Shown here in pieces: positions 24,859-33,724 of a stretch of DNA of 64,000 nt. The translations under genes were made by a program, and so were the position numbers. Every line of letters starts with the position of its first letter. Within the stretch, counting starts at the first letter, position 1. Under the pieces are notes generated by a model. It was not told the DNA's origin, made no database searches, and worked only from the letters and a program-made list of their open reading frames with translations. Origin of the DNA: Desulfomicrobium sp. UBA5193 (lineage in GTDB: Bacteria > Desulfobacterota > Desulfovibrionia > Desulfovibrionales > Desulfomicrobiaceae); assembly GCA_002412965.1 (NCBI GenBank), contig DHWB01000002.1, positions 138,242-202,241 of the forward strand, given 5' to 3'.

Positions 24859-25791
24859 TTATGCGGAAACGCGGGCCCTGGTCAGATAAAGATGCAAAAG
24901 GGTCATGCGCACGGCCACGCCCGAGGCGACCTGATCGAGAATGAGGCTGGCCCCGCAGTCCGCAAGCTCGGAAGCGATCTCAAGGCCCCGGTTCATGGGG
25001 CCTGGATGCATGATCTTCACATCCGGGCTGGCCTTCTTGAGATGCCGCGCGGCGAGTCCGTAGGTGCCGGCGTACTCGCGCAGATCGGGCAAGAGGCCGG
25101 CCTGCTGCCTCTCCAGCTGCAGGCGCAGGCAGATGACCGCATCCACGCCCTCGCAGGCTTTCGCCACATCCGAAAAGACTTCCACCGGCCAAGTCTGGAC
25201 CGCTGCAGGCAGCAGGGTGCGGGGAGCGCAGATCCGGACCCGCGCCCCGAGCATGGTCAAAAGCTCGACATCGGAGCGGGCCACCCGGCTGTGGGCGACG
25301 TCGCCCAGGATGCACACGGTCTTGCCCTCGAAGGAGCCCCAGACCCGGTGCAGGGTGAACCCGTCCAGCAGGGCCTGGGTAGGGTGGGCGTGCCAGCCGT
25401 CGCCGGCGTTGATGATGGAGCAGTCCAGCCGCTCCGCCAGAAACCTGGCTGCCCCGCTGTCCCAGTGCCGGATGACGATGGCGTCGGGGTTCATGGCCTG
25501 CAGGGTCAGGGCCGTGTCTTTCAGGCTCTCGCCTTTTTGCAGGGCGCTGCCCGACTTGGTCAGGCTGAATGTATCCGCCGACAGCCGTTTGCCTGCCATG
25601 TCGAAAGAGGTCTTGGTCCGCGTCGAAGCCTCGGCAAAAAAGAGAACCACGCTTTTGCCCTTCAGGATGGGCACCTTCTTGATGGGCCGCTGGTTCACTT
25701 CCGCGAAGCGCGCCGCCGTCTCGAAAACATGGCCGATCTCGTCCCGGCCCAGCTGGGAGATTTCCAAAAGATCCTTATGCCGCCAATTCAT
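24859..25791 (-). CDS. pyrB: Aspartate carbamoyltransferase catalytic subunit
   Basis: A 310-residue PyrB that condenses carbamoyl phosphate with aspartate. The carbamoyl-phosphate loop STRTKTSFDMA, the HPTQALLDGFTL motif and the aspartate-site region MHPGPMNRGLEI are intact. No pyrI regulatory subunit is present, so control by CTP through PyrI is not expected from this locus. The start at 25791 (MNWRHKDLLE) overlaps a 44-codon leader ORF by 17 bases, and a terminator lies inside that leader, which suggests transcription attenuation. It is the first structural gene of pyrB-pyrC. Confidence 0.96.
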   Translation of the reverse strand: MNWRHKDLLEISQLGRDEIGHVFETAARFAEVNQRPIKKVPILKGKSVVLFFAEASTRTKTSFDMAGKRLSADTFSLTKSGSALQKGESLKDTALTLQAMNPDAIVIRHWDSGAARFLAERLDCSIINAGDGWHAHPTQALLDGFTLHRVWGSFEGKTVCILGDVAHSRVARSDVELLTMLGARVRICAPRTLLPAAVQTWPVEVFSDVAKACEGVDAVICLRLQLERQQAGLLPDLREYAGTYGLAARHLKKASPDVKIMHPGPMNRGLEIASELADCGASLILDQVASGVAVRMTLLHLYLTRARVSA

Positions 25792-25909
25792 ACGTCCGCC
25801 TTGCCGCCCCTTTGGGGGTTATGATTACCTCGTGACCAAAAAAAAGGGACCCGGCTTCTCGCCCGTCCCCTGTAGCTGCATCACGCACGGTCTTTCGTAC
25901 ACGTTTCAT
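25775..25909 (-). CDS. Putative 44-residue leader peptide of pyrB
   Basis: An ATG at 25909, preceded by AAGGG at about nine bases, opens a frame of 44 codons that ends inside pyrB (TAA at 25775-25777). The N-terminal half is basic (MKRVRKTVRDAATGDGREAG) and the frame then runs through an intrinsic terminator, encoding SLFFGHEV at the T-run. This layout, a leader ORF translated through a terminator and overlapping the pyrB start, is the arrangement used by the pyrBI attenuator of enteric bacteria, whose leader also has 44 codons. There the coupling of ribosome and polymerase at low UTP prevents termination. The peptide itself may have no function; that this is an attenuator is my inference. 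Confidence 0.5.
   Translation of the reverse strand: MKRVRKTVRDAATGDGREAGSLFFGHEVIITPKGAARRTYELAA
25838..25870 (-). terminator. Intrinsic terminator / attenuator within the pyrB leader
   Basis: On the minus strand GGGAC (25865-25869) pairs with GTCCC (25846-25850), with further GGC/GCC pairing inside, and eight T residues follow (25838-25845). It ends 46 bases before the pyrB ATG and lies inside the leader ORF. A separate terminator already serves gyrA upstream, so this one has no other gene to terminate. Confidence 0.65.
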
Positions 25910-25975
25910 GCCATGAGCCCTTACACGACAAGGAGCTGAACGTCCAGCACCGCCAGCCCGGACGAACGCGGTCCT

Positions 25976-26008
25976 AAAAAAGGGCGCGACCTTCAAAGCC
26001 GCGCCCTT
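25976..26008 (-). terminator. Intrinsic terminator after gyrA
   Basis: A nine-pair perfect stem (AAGGGCGCG with CGCGCCCTT, 26000-26008 and 25980-25988) is followed by a T-run on the minus strand, 26 bases after the gyrA stop. It closes the dnaA-dnaN-gyrB-gyrA transcript and separates it from pyrB. Confidence 0.85.
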
Positions 26009-26033
26009 GAGTATCCTTGTGAGCAAAAGGAGC

Positions 26034-28658
26034 TTATTCCTCCCTTTCGCTCTCATCATCCTGTGGCTCGTCATCCACCACGACGTCGTCATCAAGCAAC
26101 ACGTCATCTTCCAGCTGATCGACATCATCCAGAAGATCCTGCTCTTCGAGCGGCACGACTGTCCGGGGCGTGCCCGAAGCTTCGGCCGTCTCGGTCGGCA
26201 CATGGTCGAAACAGACCACGGTCTGGTCGTCATCCAGACGCACCAGACGCACGCCCTGGGTGGCGCGTCCGACCAGGCTGATGTCGGCGATGCCGATACG
26301 GATGATCTTGCTGCCCGAAGTCAGGAGAATGAGCTCTTCCGTAGGATCCGCGACCATGGCCCCGACCACCTTGCCGGTCTTGGGCGTGATGCGCATGTTG
26401 ATGATGCCCTTGCCGCCCCTGGTCTGGGTGCGGAAATGCCTCACCTGGGTGCGCTTGCCGTAGCCGTTCTCGGCGATGGTCAGGAGCTCCTGTCTGCTCT
26501 GGACCGCGTCCCCATCGACAGGCTGCTCGTCCCCGCCTTCTGCAATCTGTTCGCCCTTGCTCACCTCGACGCCAGCCACGACCTGATCGCCCTTGCGCAG
26601 GGCGATGCCCTTCACGCCGGTAGCGGAACGTCCCATGGCTCGGACATCGGAACAGGCAAAACGGATGGAGTAGCCGTCATTGGTGACGAGGACCATGTCC
26701 TGATCCGCATCCACTTCGCGCACGCCGATGAGTTCATCATCCTCGCGCATGCCGAGGGCGATGAGCCCCACGGTGCGGATGTTGCGATACAGATCCACGG
26801 AGCTGCGTTTGACCACGCCCTGACGGGTGTAGAAGAAGTAGAACTTCTCGCGGTCCAGGTCGCGGCAGGTCATGGCCGCGGCAATGTATTCGTTGCTGTC
26901 CAGCGGCAGCAGGTTGGCCACGTGCTTGCCACGGGCCGTGCGTCCGCCCTCGGGAATCTGATGCACCTTGATCTGGTACATCTTGCCCTTGTTGCTGAAC
27001 AGATTCATGTACTGATGGTTGGAAGTCGTCAGGATGGAAGTGATGAAATCCTCGTCCGCGACATGCACCCCGGTGATGCCCATGCCGCCCCGGCGCTGCT
27101 GACGATAGTTGTCGAGGCTCGTGCGCTTCAGGTAACCGTTGCGGGACAGGGTGATGACCACGGGCTCGTCCGGGATAATGTCCTCGATGTCGATGGAATC
27201 GGGATCGTGGGCCAGCAGGATGGACTTGCGCGGCGTTATGAAGACATCGCGCAGCTCTTCGAGTTCCTGGCGGATGACGGACTTCAAGACCTCGGTGTTC
27301 TCGATGACGCTGGTCAGGTACTCGATCTGCTTCAGCAGTTCCGCGTATTCTTCCAGGAGCTTTTCACGCTCGAGGTTGGTCAGGCGCTGCAAGCGCATGT
27401 CGAGGATGGCCTGGGCCTGGATCTCGGACAGGCCGAAGCGTTCGCGCAGACGCTCCTTGGCCTCCAGCCCGGTCTTGGAGGCGCGGATCAGCTTGACCAC
27501 TTCGTCAATGAAGTCGAGCGCGATGCGCAGGCCTTCAAGGATGTGCGCGCGATGCTGGGCTTTTCTGAGGTCGAAGCGGGAGCGGCGGATGACCACCTCG
27601 CGCCGGTAATCCAGAAAGTATTCCAGCACCTGCTTCAAGTTCAAAAGCTGGGGCCGGTTGTTGACCACGGCCATCATGTTGATGCCAAAACTGGTTTCGA
27701 GCGACGTGAACTTGAAAAGCTGGTTGATGATCACATCGGAGAAGACGCCCTTTTTGAGGTCCATGACGATGCGGATGCCCTTCATGTCCGATTCGTCGCG
27801 CAGGTCGGAGATGCCTTCGATCTTGCGCTCGTTGACCAGCATGGCGATCTTTTCGACCAGGGTGGACTTGTTCAGGGCGTAGGGGATCTCTTTGACGACA
27901 ATGGATTCCAGATCGCCTTTGCGCTTCTCGATCTCGATGCGCGAACGGATGCGCACCGAGCCGCGGCCCGTGCGATATGCCTCACGGATGCCTGCCCGGC
28001 CATAGATCAGGGCACCGGTGGGAAAATCCGGGGCCACGATGGAGGTCATCAGCTCGTCGATGGACAGGTGCGGATCGTCCAGCAGGCGCAGCGTGCCTTC
28101 GACCACCTCGCCCAGGTTGTGGGGGGGGATATTGGTGGCCATGCCCACGGCAATGCCCGAGGAGCCGTTGACCAGCAGATTCGGAACCTTGGTCGGCAGA
28201 ACCGAGGGCTCCTGCAGGGAGTTGTCGTAGTTGGGCCGAAACTCCACGGTGTCCTTTTCGATGTCCGCCAGAAAGGAACTGGCGAGCCGGGACATGCGCA
28301 CTTCAGTGTAACGCATGGCCGCCGCGGAGTCGCCGTCGATGGAACCGAAGTTGCCCTGGCCGTCGACCAGGGGATCGCGCATGTTGAACTCCTGGGCCAT
28401 GCGGACCAAGGCATCGTACACGGCCGAATCACCGTGAGGATGGAATTTACCGATGACGTCACCGACCACGCGGGCGGACTTCTTGTAGGCCCGGTTGTAC
28501 GAGTTGCCGAGCTCGTGCATGGCGAACAGGATGCGCCGATGCACGGGCTTGAGGCCATCGCGCACGTCCGGGATGGCCCGGCCGATGATGACGCTCAGCG
28601 AATATTCAAGATAGGATTTCTGAAGTTCTTTTTCGATACTGATGTTGGACACATCCAC
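26034..28658 (-). CDS. gyrA: DNA gyrase subunit A
   Basis: An 874-residue GyrA. The quinolone-resistance region reads HGDSAVYDALVRMAQ with Ser78 and Asp82 in the positions of E. coli Ser83 and Asp87, the susceptible-type residues. The catalytic tyrosine is Tyr118 in RYTEVRM. The C-terminal beta-pinwheel carries a GyrA box reading QRRGGMG rather than QRRGGKG. The tail is a long, acidic stretch rich in Asp (near the end LLDDDVVVDDEPQDDESE), which can tune wrapping activity. It follows gyrB by 32 bases and ends at a strong terminator, so it closes the replication operon. Confidence 0.98.
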   Translation of the reverse strand: MDVSNISIEKELQKSYLEYSLSVIIGRAIPDVRDGLKPVHRRILFAMHELGNSYNRAYKKSARVVGDVIGKFHPHGDSAVYDALVRMAQEFNMRDPLVDGQGNFGSIDGDSAAAMRYTEVRMSRLASSFLADIEKDTVEFRPNYDNSLQEPSVLPTKVPNLLVNGSSGIAVGMATNIPPHNLGEVVEGTLRLLDDPHLSIDELMTSIVAPDFPTGALIYGRAGIREAYRTGRGSVRIRSRIEIEKRKGDLESIVVKEIPYALNKSTLVEKIAMLVNERKIEGISDLRDESDMKGIRIVMDLKKGVFSDVIINQLFKFTSLETSFGINMMAVVNNRPQLLNLKQVLEYFLDYRREVVIRRSRFDLRKAQHRAHILEGLRIALDFIDEVVKLIRASKTGLEAKERLRERFGLSEIQAQAILDMRLQRLTNLEREKLLEEYAELLKQIEYLTSVIENTEVLKSVIRQELEELRDVFITPRKSILLAHDPDSIDIEDIIPDEPVVITLSRNGYLKRTSLDNYRQQRRGGMGITGVHVADEDFITSILTTSNHQYMNLFSNKGKMYQIKVHQIPEGGRTARGKHVANLLPLDSNEYIAAAMTCRDLDREKFYFFYTRQGVVKRSSVDLYRNIRTVGLIALGMREDDELIGVREVDADQDMVLVTNDGYSIRFACSDVRAMGRSATGVKGIALRKGDQVVAGVEVSKGEQIAEGGDEQPVDGDAVQSRQELLTIAENGYGKRTQVRHFRTQTRGGKGIINMRITPKTGKVVGAMVADPTEELILLTSGSKIIRIGIADISLVGRATQGVRLVRLDDDQTVVCFDHVPTETAEASGTPRTVVPLEEQDLLDDVDQLEDDVLLDDDVVVDDEPQDDESEREE

Positions 28659-28690
28659 CTCAATTCCTTGTAAAAGCTATTGAACTCGAA

Positions 28691-31099
28691 CTAAATGTCG
28701 AGGTCCGTGACCAGGAGGGCATTACGTTCGATGAATTCACGCCGAGGCTCGACCTTGTCGCCCATGAGTTTGGTGAAAAGCTCATCGGCCTCCACCGCGT
28801 CATCAATGGTCACCTGCAGCAGGGTGCGCGCGTCCGGGTTCATGGTCGTGCCCCAGAGCTGCTCCGGGTTCATTTCACCCAAGCCCTTGTAGCGCTGCAC
28901 GTTGACCCCTTTCTGGGCCAGATCGAGGACCTGCCGCAACAGATCAAAGGGGCTCGTCGCCTCCAGCTCCGAGTCCTTGTGCCGGATGGTCCAGACTGAC
29001 GCGGGGCAGATTTCCCGGATCTTGGACTGCAACTCAACGGCCCTGCGGTAGCGCTTGGAATGGAAAAACTCCACGCCAAGACGAATCACATGGTTGTTGG
29101 CATCGGTGAAGCGCAGGTAGTAACGGGCCTCGCTGTCCAATCCATCGCCGTTCTGGGGCTCGTCCTGCTCGCGGATCAGTTCCATGGCGAATCCGCCCTG
29201 GGACATATGGGCGGTAAAAATCGCGTCGGGACCGTTTTCGCGCAATGCGTCGGGCTCCAGCATGGCCGGAGCGCCCACGATCTGCATGAACAGGGTATCC
29301 GGGATACCCATGTTGGCCACGTCCACGGCCAGGTCGCGCAGGGCGAGGATCGTGTTCAGGAGCGCGGTCAACTCTTCGCCGGCCACATCCGGACGGTCGG
29401 GCACGGTCAGGGTCACTTCCTCGGCCACGCGCTGCAGCAGGAACTGGCTCATCTCCAGTTCGTCCTTGATGTAACGCTCGAACGAGCCCTTGTGCACCCG
29501 GTACAGGGGCGGCTGGGCAATGTAGAGATAGCCCTGGCTGACCAGTTCCTCGTAGTGGCGGAAGAAAAAAGTCAGGATCAGGGTGCGGATATGTGCCCCG
29601 TCCACGTCGGCGTCGGTCATGATGATGATCTTGTGGTAGCGAAGACGCGCCAGGTCCACGTCGTCCGCGCCGATCCCCGCGCCCATGGCCGTGATCAGGG
29701 CTTTGATTTCCTTGTTTTGCAGCATCTTGTCGAAACGGGTCTTCTCCACGTTCAGGATCTTGCCGCGCAAGGGCAGAATGGCCTGGAACTTGGGATTGCG
29801 GCCCTGCTTGGCCGAACCGCCCGCCGAATCACCTTCGACGATGAAGACTTCGCACTCGGCAGGATCCTTGCTTTGGCAGTCGGCAAGCTTGCCGGGCAGG
29901 GAGTTGTCGGACAGGGCGCCCTTGCGACGGACCAGATCCTTGGCGCGGCGGGCCGCGTCCCGAGCCCGGGCGGCATCAATGACCTTCTCGATGATGAGGC
30001 GCGCCTCTTTGGGATTTTCACCAAAAAACTGGTTCAGGGCCTCGTAGACCATGGTCGCCACGTAGCCGGCCACCTCGGAGTTGCCGAGCTTGGTCTTGGT
30101 CTGCCCCTCGAACTGCGGGTTGGGAATCTTGACGCTGATGATGGCCGTCAGACCCTCGCGCACGTCGTCGCCGGACACCTTCTGCTTGAGCTTCTTGGGT
30201 ACGTCGCTGTTCTGGATGTAGGTGTTGATGGCACGGGTCAGGGCCGTCTTGAAGCCCTGCAGATGGGTGCCGCCTTCCCTGGTGCGAATGTTGTTGGCGA
30301 AGGTGAAGACATTTTCCTTGTACCCGGCCGTGTACTGCAGGGCGAAATCAATGCTCACCCCTTCCATGGCGCCGGTTCCGCCGATGACCTTGTGAATCCC
30401 GTTGTCCTGGTTCTTGTTCTTGACGAAGAGGACGATGCCTCCGTCGAACTTGAACACATCGCGGTTCTGGGTCTTCTCGTCGAAGAACTCGATCTTGATG
30501 CCGGGGTTCAAGTAGGCCAGCTCTTCGAAACGCTTGGCCAGGACATCATAATGGAAATCAAGCTCCTCGAAGATCTCCTCATCGGGCTTGAAGCGAATCA
30601 GGGTACCGGTCTTGTCCGTTTCTCCGACCACGGCCAGAGGTGCCTGGGGCACGCCGCGCTTGTAGCGCTGGTAATAGCGGAAGCCCCCGCGGCTGACCGT
30701 GACATCCAGGGATTCGGACAGCGCGTTGACCACGGACACGCCCACGCCATGCAAGCCGCCGGAAACCTTGTAGGAGTCATTGTCGAACTTGCCGCCGGCA
30801 TGCAGGACGGTCATGACCACTTCCAGGGCGGGCTTTTTTTCCTTGGGATGCATGTCCACGGGAATGCCGCGGCCATTGTCGACGATGCTCACGGAGTTGT
30901 CCAAGTGCACGACGACCTTGATATGATCGCAGTAGCCGGCCATGGCCTCGTCAATGGAGTTGTCGATGACCTCGTACACGAGGTGGTGCAGGCCATTGGT
31001 ATTGGTGGAACCAATGTACATGGCCGGCCGCATTCTCACTGCGGACAAACCTTCAAGGACTGTGATGTTGTCTGCGGTATATGTTGATTCTTTTGTCAT
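28691..31099 (-). CDS. gyrB: DNA gyrase subunit B
   Basis: An 802-residue GyrB with GHKL ATPase (about 1-220; EVIDNSIDEAMAG, DNGRGIPVDMHP, GGLHGVGVSVVNALS), transducer, TOPRIM (EGDSAGGSAKQGRNPKFQAI and DADVDGAH) and C-terminal GyrA-interaction domain. An insertion of about 165 residues inside TOPRIM makes it the long form of many Gram-negative bacteria. It follows dnaN by 52 bases with no recF between, and precedes gyrA. Confidence 0.98.
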   Translation of the reverse strand: MTKESTYTADNITVLEGLSAVRMRPAMYIGSTNTNGLHHLVYEVIDNSIDEAMAGYCDHIKVVVHLDNSVSIVDNGRGIPVDMHPKEKKPALEVVMTVLHAGGKFDNDSYKVSGGLHGVGVSVVNALSESLDVTVSRGGFRYYQRYKRGVPQAPLAVVGETDKTGTLIRFKPDEEIFEELDFHYDVLAKRFEELAYLNPGIKIEFFDEKTQNRDVFKFDGGIVLFVKNKNQDNGIHKVIGGTGAMEGVSIDFALQYTAGYKENVFTFANNIRTREGGTHLQGFKTALTRAINTYIQNSDVPKKLKQKVSGDDVREGLTAIISVKIPNPQFEGQTKTKLGNSEVAGYVATMVYEALNQFFGENPKEARLIIEKVIDAARARDAARRAKDLVRRKGALSDNSLPGKLADCQSKDPAECEVFIVEGDSAGGSAKQGRNPKFQAILPLRGKILNVEKTRFDKMLQNKEIKALITAMGAGIGADDVDLARLRYHKIIIMTDADVDGAHIRTLILTFFFRHYEELVSQGYLYIAQPPLYRVHKGSFERYIKDELEMSQFLLQRVAEEVTLTVPDRPDVAGEELTALLNTILALRDLAVDVANMGIPDTLFMQIVGAPAMLEPDALRENGPDAIFTAHMSQGGFAMELIREQDEPQNGDGLDSEARYYLRFTDANNHVIRLGVEFFHSKRYRRAVELQSKIREICPASVWTIRHKDSELEATSPFDLLRQVLDLAQKGVNVQRYKGLGEMNPEQLWGTTMNPDARTLLQVTIDDAVEADELFTKLMGDKVEPRREFIERNALLVTDLDI

Positions 31100-31151
31100 A
31101 GGGTATTCTTGTTTTTCATGAAAAGCTCAAAGCTCCGATTCTGCGGAACCC

Positions 31152-32306
31152 TTAAAGCTCTTCCTCGCTGTAATAGGTGTCTTCGGTGATCTCCACGGGC
31201 ATGGTGATGACCATGTAGTTCGGATCGTCCTTGCCCGTGATGCGGCAGGGTTCCGAGGGGCCCACGAAGGAGAAGGTCAGGGAATCGGACGTGAAGTGCC
31301 CCAGGATTTCGAGAATGACCTTGGTCGGCAGGGCGATCTTCGACAGCTCGCCGGCATACTGGCAGCTGATCAGCTCCGTGCCTTCGCCGATGTCCTGACC
31401 CTGGCAGTACAGGGACAGCTCTTCGGGTCCGAAATCAAAGAAAGTGGCCTTGTTGGCCTCTGTGTTGAAGACGAAGATGCGGTCCAGGGCGTCGGTCAGC
31501 TCGTGCCGGTCGACCACCAGGTTGGAGGCGAAGCGATCTTTGTATTGATTGATGAAATTGCGGTAATCGGCAAACACATAGGCTTTCAGCGGCAGGCTGA
31601 AGGCCTCCTTCCTGTTTTCGGTGCGCAGGAAGAGGCGCTTGTCCGAGAGGCTGATCTCGATCTCGTCGTTGCTCATCCATTTGCGGATTTCCAGCAGATA
31701 CTTCTTGGAAACAAGGAACCCGTCCTGCCCCAGCACTGCGCGGATCTCGGGGTTGGTGAAGCGCATGAGGCCGAACTGATGACCGTTCAGGCCGCAGATT
31801 TCAACATCGTCGCCTTCCACGGGCGCGAACTTGATGCAGTTCATGCTGGTCAGGTCTTCGTCGTCGGCGATGCAGAAAGCTATGCGGTCGATGATTTCCT
31901 TGAAAAAGTCACCGGACCAGAGCACGGCGTTTTCGGCCGGGAAAGGGTTGAAATCCTGAAACCAGGAGGACTCGTTGGCCGGGAGCTTGTACTTGCGTCG
32001 GCCCTGCTCGATGTGCAGGTGCTTGGCGCTGGCATCGAGCTTGAGGGTGATTTCGCCCGGAGGCAGACGGCGCATCAGTTCACAGAACTTCTTGCCCTGC
32101 ACGCCGACCAGCCCGCCGTCGCTGATCACGGCCGGATAGATGCCCACGAACTCGACGCTCGAATCCGTGGCCAGGATGGAGAGGCTGTCCCCTTCGGCCT
32201 TGAGCCAGACCGTGCGCAGATAAGCGGCACCGGTCTTGGACGGGATGATGTTCGCGGCCTTGAGCAACCCATCAATGATATCTTCCTTACGCACTTTCAA
32301 AAACAT
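31152..32306 (-). CDS. dnaN: DNA polymerase III beta subunit (sliding clamp)
   Basis: A 384-residue beta clamp. The start at 32306 (MFLKVRKEDIIDGLLKAANI) is set by AAGGAG seven bases upstream; the frame is open further upstream without similarity. Three clamp-like repeats of about 125 residues are visible, with the final strand MVITMPVEI near the C-terminus forming part of the peptide-binding pocket. It binds replicative and repair proteins through QL(S/D)LF-type motifs; the helicase at 56.6-59.7 kb ends in such a motif. It lies 19 bases after dnaA. Confidence 0.96.
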   Translation of the reverse strand: MFLKVRKEDIIDGLLKAANIIPSKTGAAYLRTVWLKAEGDSLSILATDSSVEFVGIYPAVISDGGLVGVQGKKFCELMRRLPPGEITLKLDASAKHLHIEQGRRKYKLPANESSWFQDFNPFPAENAVLWSGDFFKEIIDRIAFCIADDEDLTSMNCIKFAPVEGDDVEICGLNGHQFGLMRFTNPEIRAVLGQDGFLVSKKYLLEIRKWMSNDEIEISLSDKRLFLRTENRKEAFSLPLKAYVFADYRNFINQYKDRFASNLVVDRHELTDALDRIFVFNTEANKATFFDFGPEELSLYCQGQDIGEGTELISCQYAGELSKIALPTKVILEILGHFTSDSLTFSFVGPSEPCRITGKDDPNYMVITMPVEITEDTYYSEEEL

Positions 32307-32325
32307 CGCCGACTCCTTCTCCCGG

Positions 32326-33606
32326 TTAGGCAAGGCTTGTTTCATTCATGGCCAGACATTTTTCGGTCAGGGCATGTAACATAGTTTTTAAGCTTTTATC
32401 ATCTCTCTGTAATTGCTCGACTTTTTTGCAGCTATAGAGCGCCGTGGAGTGGTCTCTTCCGCCAAAGGCCCGTCCCAGCTCCGGAAAGGACAGCCCCAAG
32501 TGCTTGCGGCACAGATACATGGCCACCTGCCGGGCAAAGACGAGCTCATGCTTGCGCCCGGCGGACAGGATATTCTCGCGGGTCACGTCGAACTGGGCGC
32601 AGACCGCATCCAGAATCTGATCGACGCTGAGCGTTGTCACGGAGCGGTCGTCGAGGTAATTGAGAATGTTGTCAAACTCGTCATCGGAAATATGATCGTG
32701 GACCAGCTCCCGGTAGGCCCACAGCTTCAGCAGACATCCTTCCAGATTGCGCAGGTCGGCAAACCGCTGGGCCAGGAGCAGGATTCTGTCCTTGGCTAGG
32801 TCAAGACGGCGCTCCCGGCAGCGGGCCTGGGCATACTGGGTGCGGATGTCCAGATCCGGAGCCTTGAGTGTCACGCTCAGTCCCCACTCCAGACGCGACT
32901 TGAGCTTGGGAGCCAGAAACGTGAACCCGGCGACCTTGCCCGTGCAGGCGAAGACCATCTGCTTGTGCTGAAGATGAAAATGATCAAAGAGCGCCAGCAT
33001 TTCATCCTGCAGGTACTGATAACGCGCCAGGTCCTGCAGGTCGTCGATCCCGAAAAAATGCATGGACATCAAAAATTTTCGCGCGTCGGTCCGTGACGTG
33101 TACAGCCCGTGCAGCTCCTCGACGCCGGCCACGAAGATGCCGTCCCCTCCGTGCTCGCTCCTGGCGTTGGCGATGGCCCGCAGCAGGAAGGACTTGCCCG
33201 ATCCGCTCTCCCCGCAAAGCACAAAGGGATTGTACGACGCATCCCGGCTCTGTCCCACTTCCTGGGCCGAGGCCAACGGGAAGTAGTTCTTGTTGTTGAC
33301 CAGGAAGTTGTCGAAAATGAACTCGGACCCGAAAGGCAGGGCCTGGCTGAAAGACCGGGGCTCCCGGACAATGCGGGAGCGGCTCCTGTCCCGGCATTCA
33401 TAAGCCAGGGTCAGTCCCATTCCGGTCAGGGCCTGCTCGAACCTGTCTCGTGCATGGCTTTCAAACCAGTCCGCGAAATATCTGTGCGGAAAGCGGACCG
33501 TGAGGACTCCGTCCTCCACGGCCAGGCCCAGAGAGGAGCCCCACTTTTCCAACTCATCGGCGGAAAAGGCCCGCTCCAGGGCGGCATCGACCAGCTCCCG
33601 GCTCAC
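32326..33606 (-). CDS. dnaA: Chromosomal replication initiator DnaA
   Basis: A 426-residue DnaA with a short N-terminus. I choose GTG at 33606 because TGGAG stands five bases before it and the stop of an upstream ORF overlaps it (GTGA); a GTG nine codons upstream is the alternative. The AAA+ domain has Walker A GESGSGKS (132-139, in place of the usual GxxGxGKT) and a Walker B-like FGIDDLQDLARYQ. Sensor 2 (RNLEGCLLKLWAY) is present. Domain IV has the DnaA signature AFGGRDHSTALYSCKKV. Domain II is nearly absent, making the protein shorter than the usual 450-470 residues. It opens the dnaA-dnaN-gyrB-gyrA operon. Confidence 0.94.
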   Translation of the reverse strand: MSRELVDAALERAFSADELEKWGSSLGLAVEDGVLTVRFPHRYFADWFESHARDRFEQALTGMGLTLAYECRDRSRSRIVREPRSFSQALPFGSEFIFDNFLVNNKNYFPLASAQEVGQSRDASYNPFVLCGESGSGKSFLLRAIANARSEHGGDGIFVAGVEELHGLYTSRTDARKFLMSMHFFGIDDLQDLARYQYLQDEMLALFDHFHLQHKQMVFACTGKVAGFTFLAPKLKSRLEWGLSVTLKAPDLDIRTQYAQARCRERRLDLAKDRILLLAQRFADLRNLEGCLLKLWAYRELVHDHISDDEFDNILNYLDDRSVTTLSVDQILDAVCAQFDVTRENILSAGRKHELVFARQVAMYLCRKHLGLSFPELGRAFGGRDHSTALYSCKKVEQLQRDDKSLKTMLHALTEKCLAMNETSLA

Positions 33607-33671
33607 GCACGCTCCATTTTGCCCGCAATCCACTGTGGCGGCTGGTTTACTCCGGCGTACAAATCAGACAT
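33603..33671 (-). CDS. Possible 22-residue upstream ORF coupled to dnaA
   Basis: ATG at 33671, with AAGGGG about eight bases before it, opens a 22-codon frame (MSDLYAGVNQPPQWIAGKME, then Arg-Ala). Its TGA overlaps the dnaA GTG as GTGA. Such overlap normally signals translational coupling, here offering control of initiator synthesis. It is too short for codon statistics; the call rests on position and the ribosome site. Confidence 0.4.
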   Translation of the reverse strand: MSDLYAGVNQPPQWIAGKMERA

Positions 33672-33724
33672 AGTCACCCCTTGCGGACCGCTAACGGCCC
33701 GATACCATATTTTGGAGGACATGC

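Noticed and set aside
26007..28673. An 888-codon plus-strand open frame opposite gyrA
   Set aside because: It mirrors gyrA in the antisense frame and has low-complexity His/Asp/Val composition. The gyrA reading has all expected motifs.
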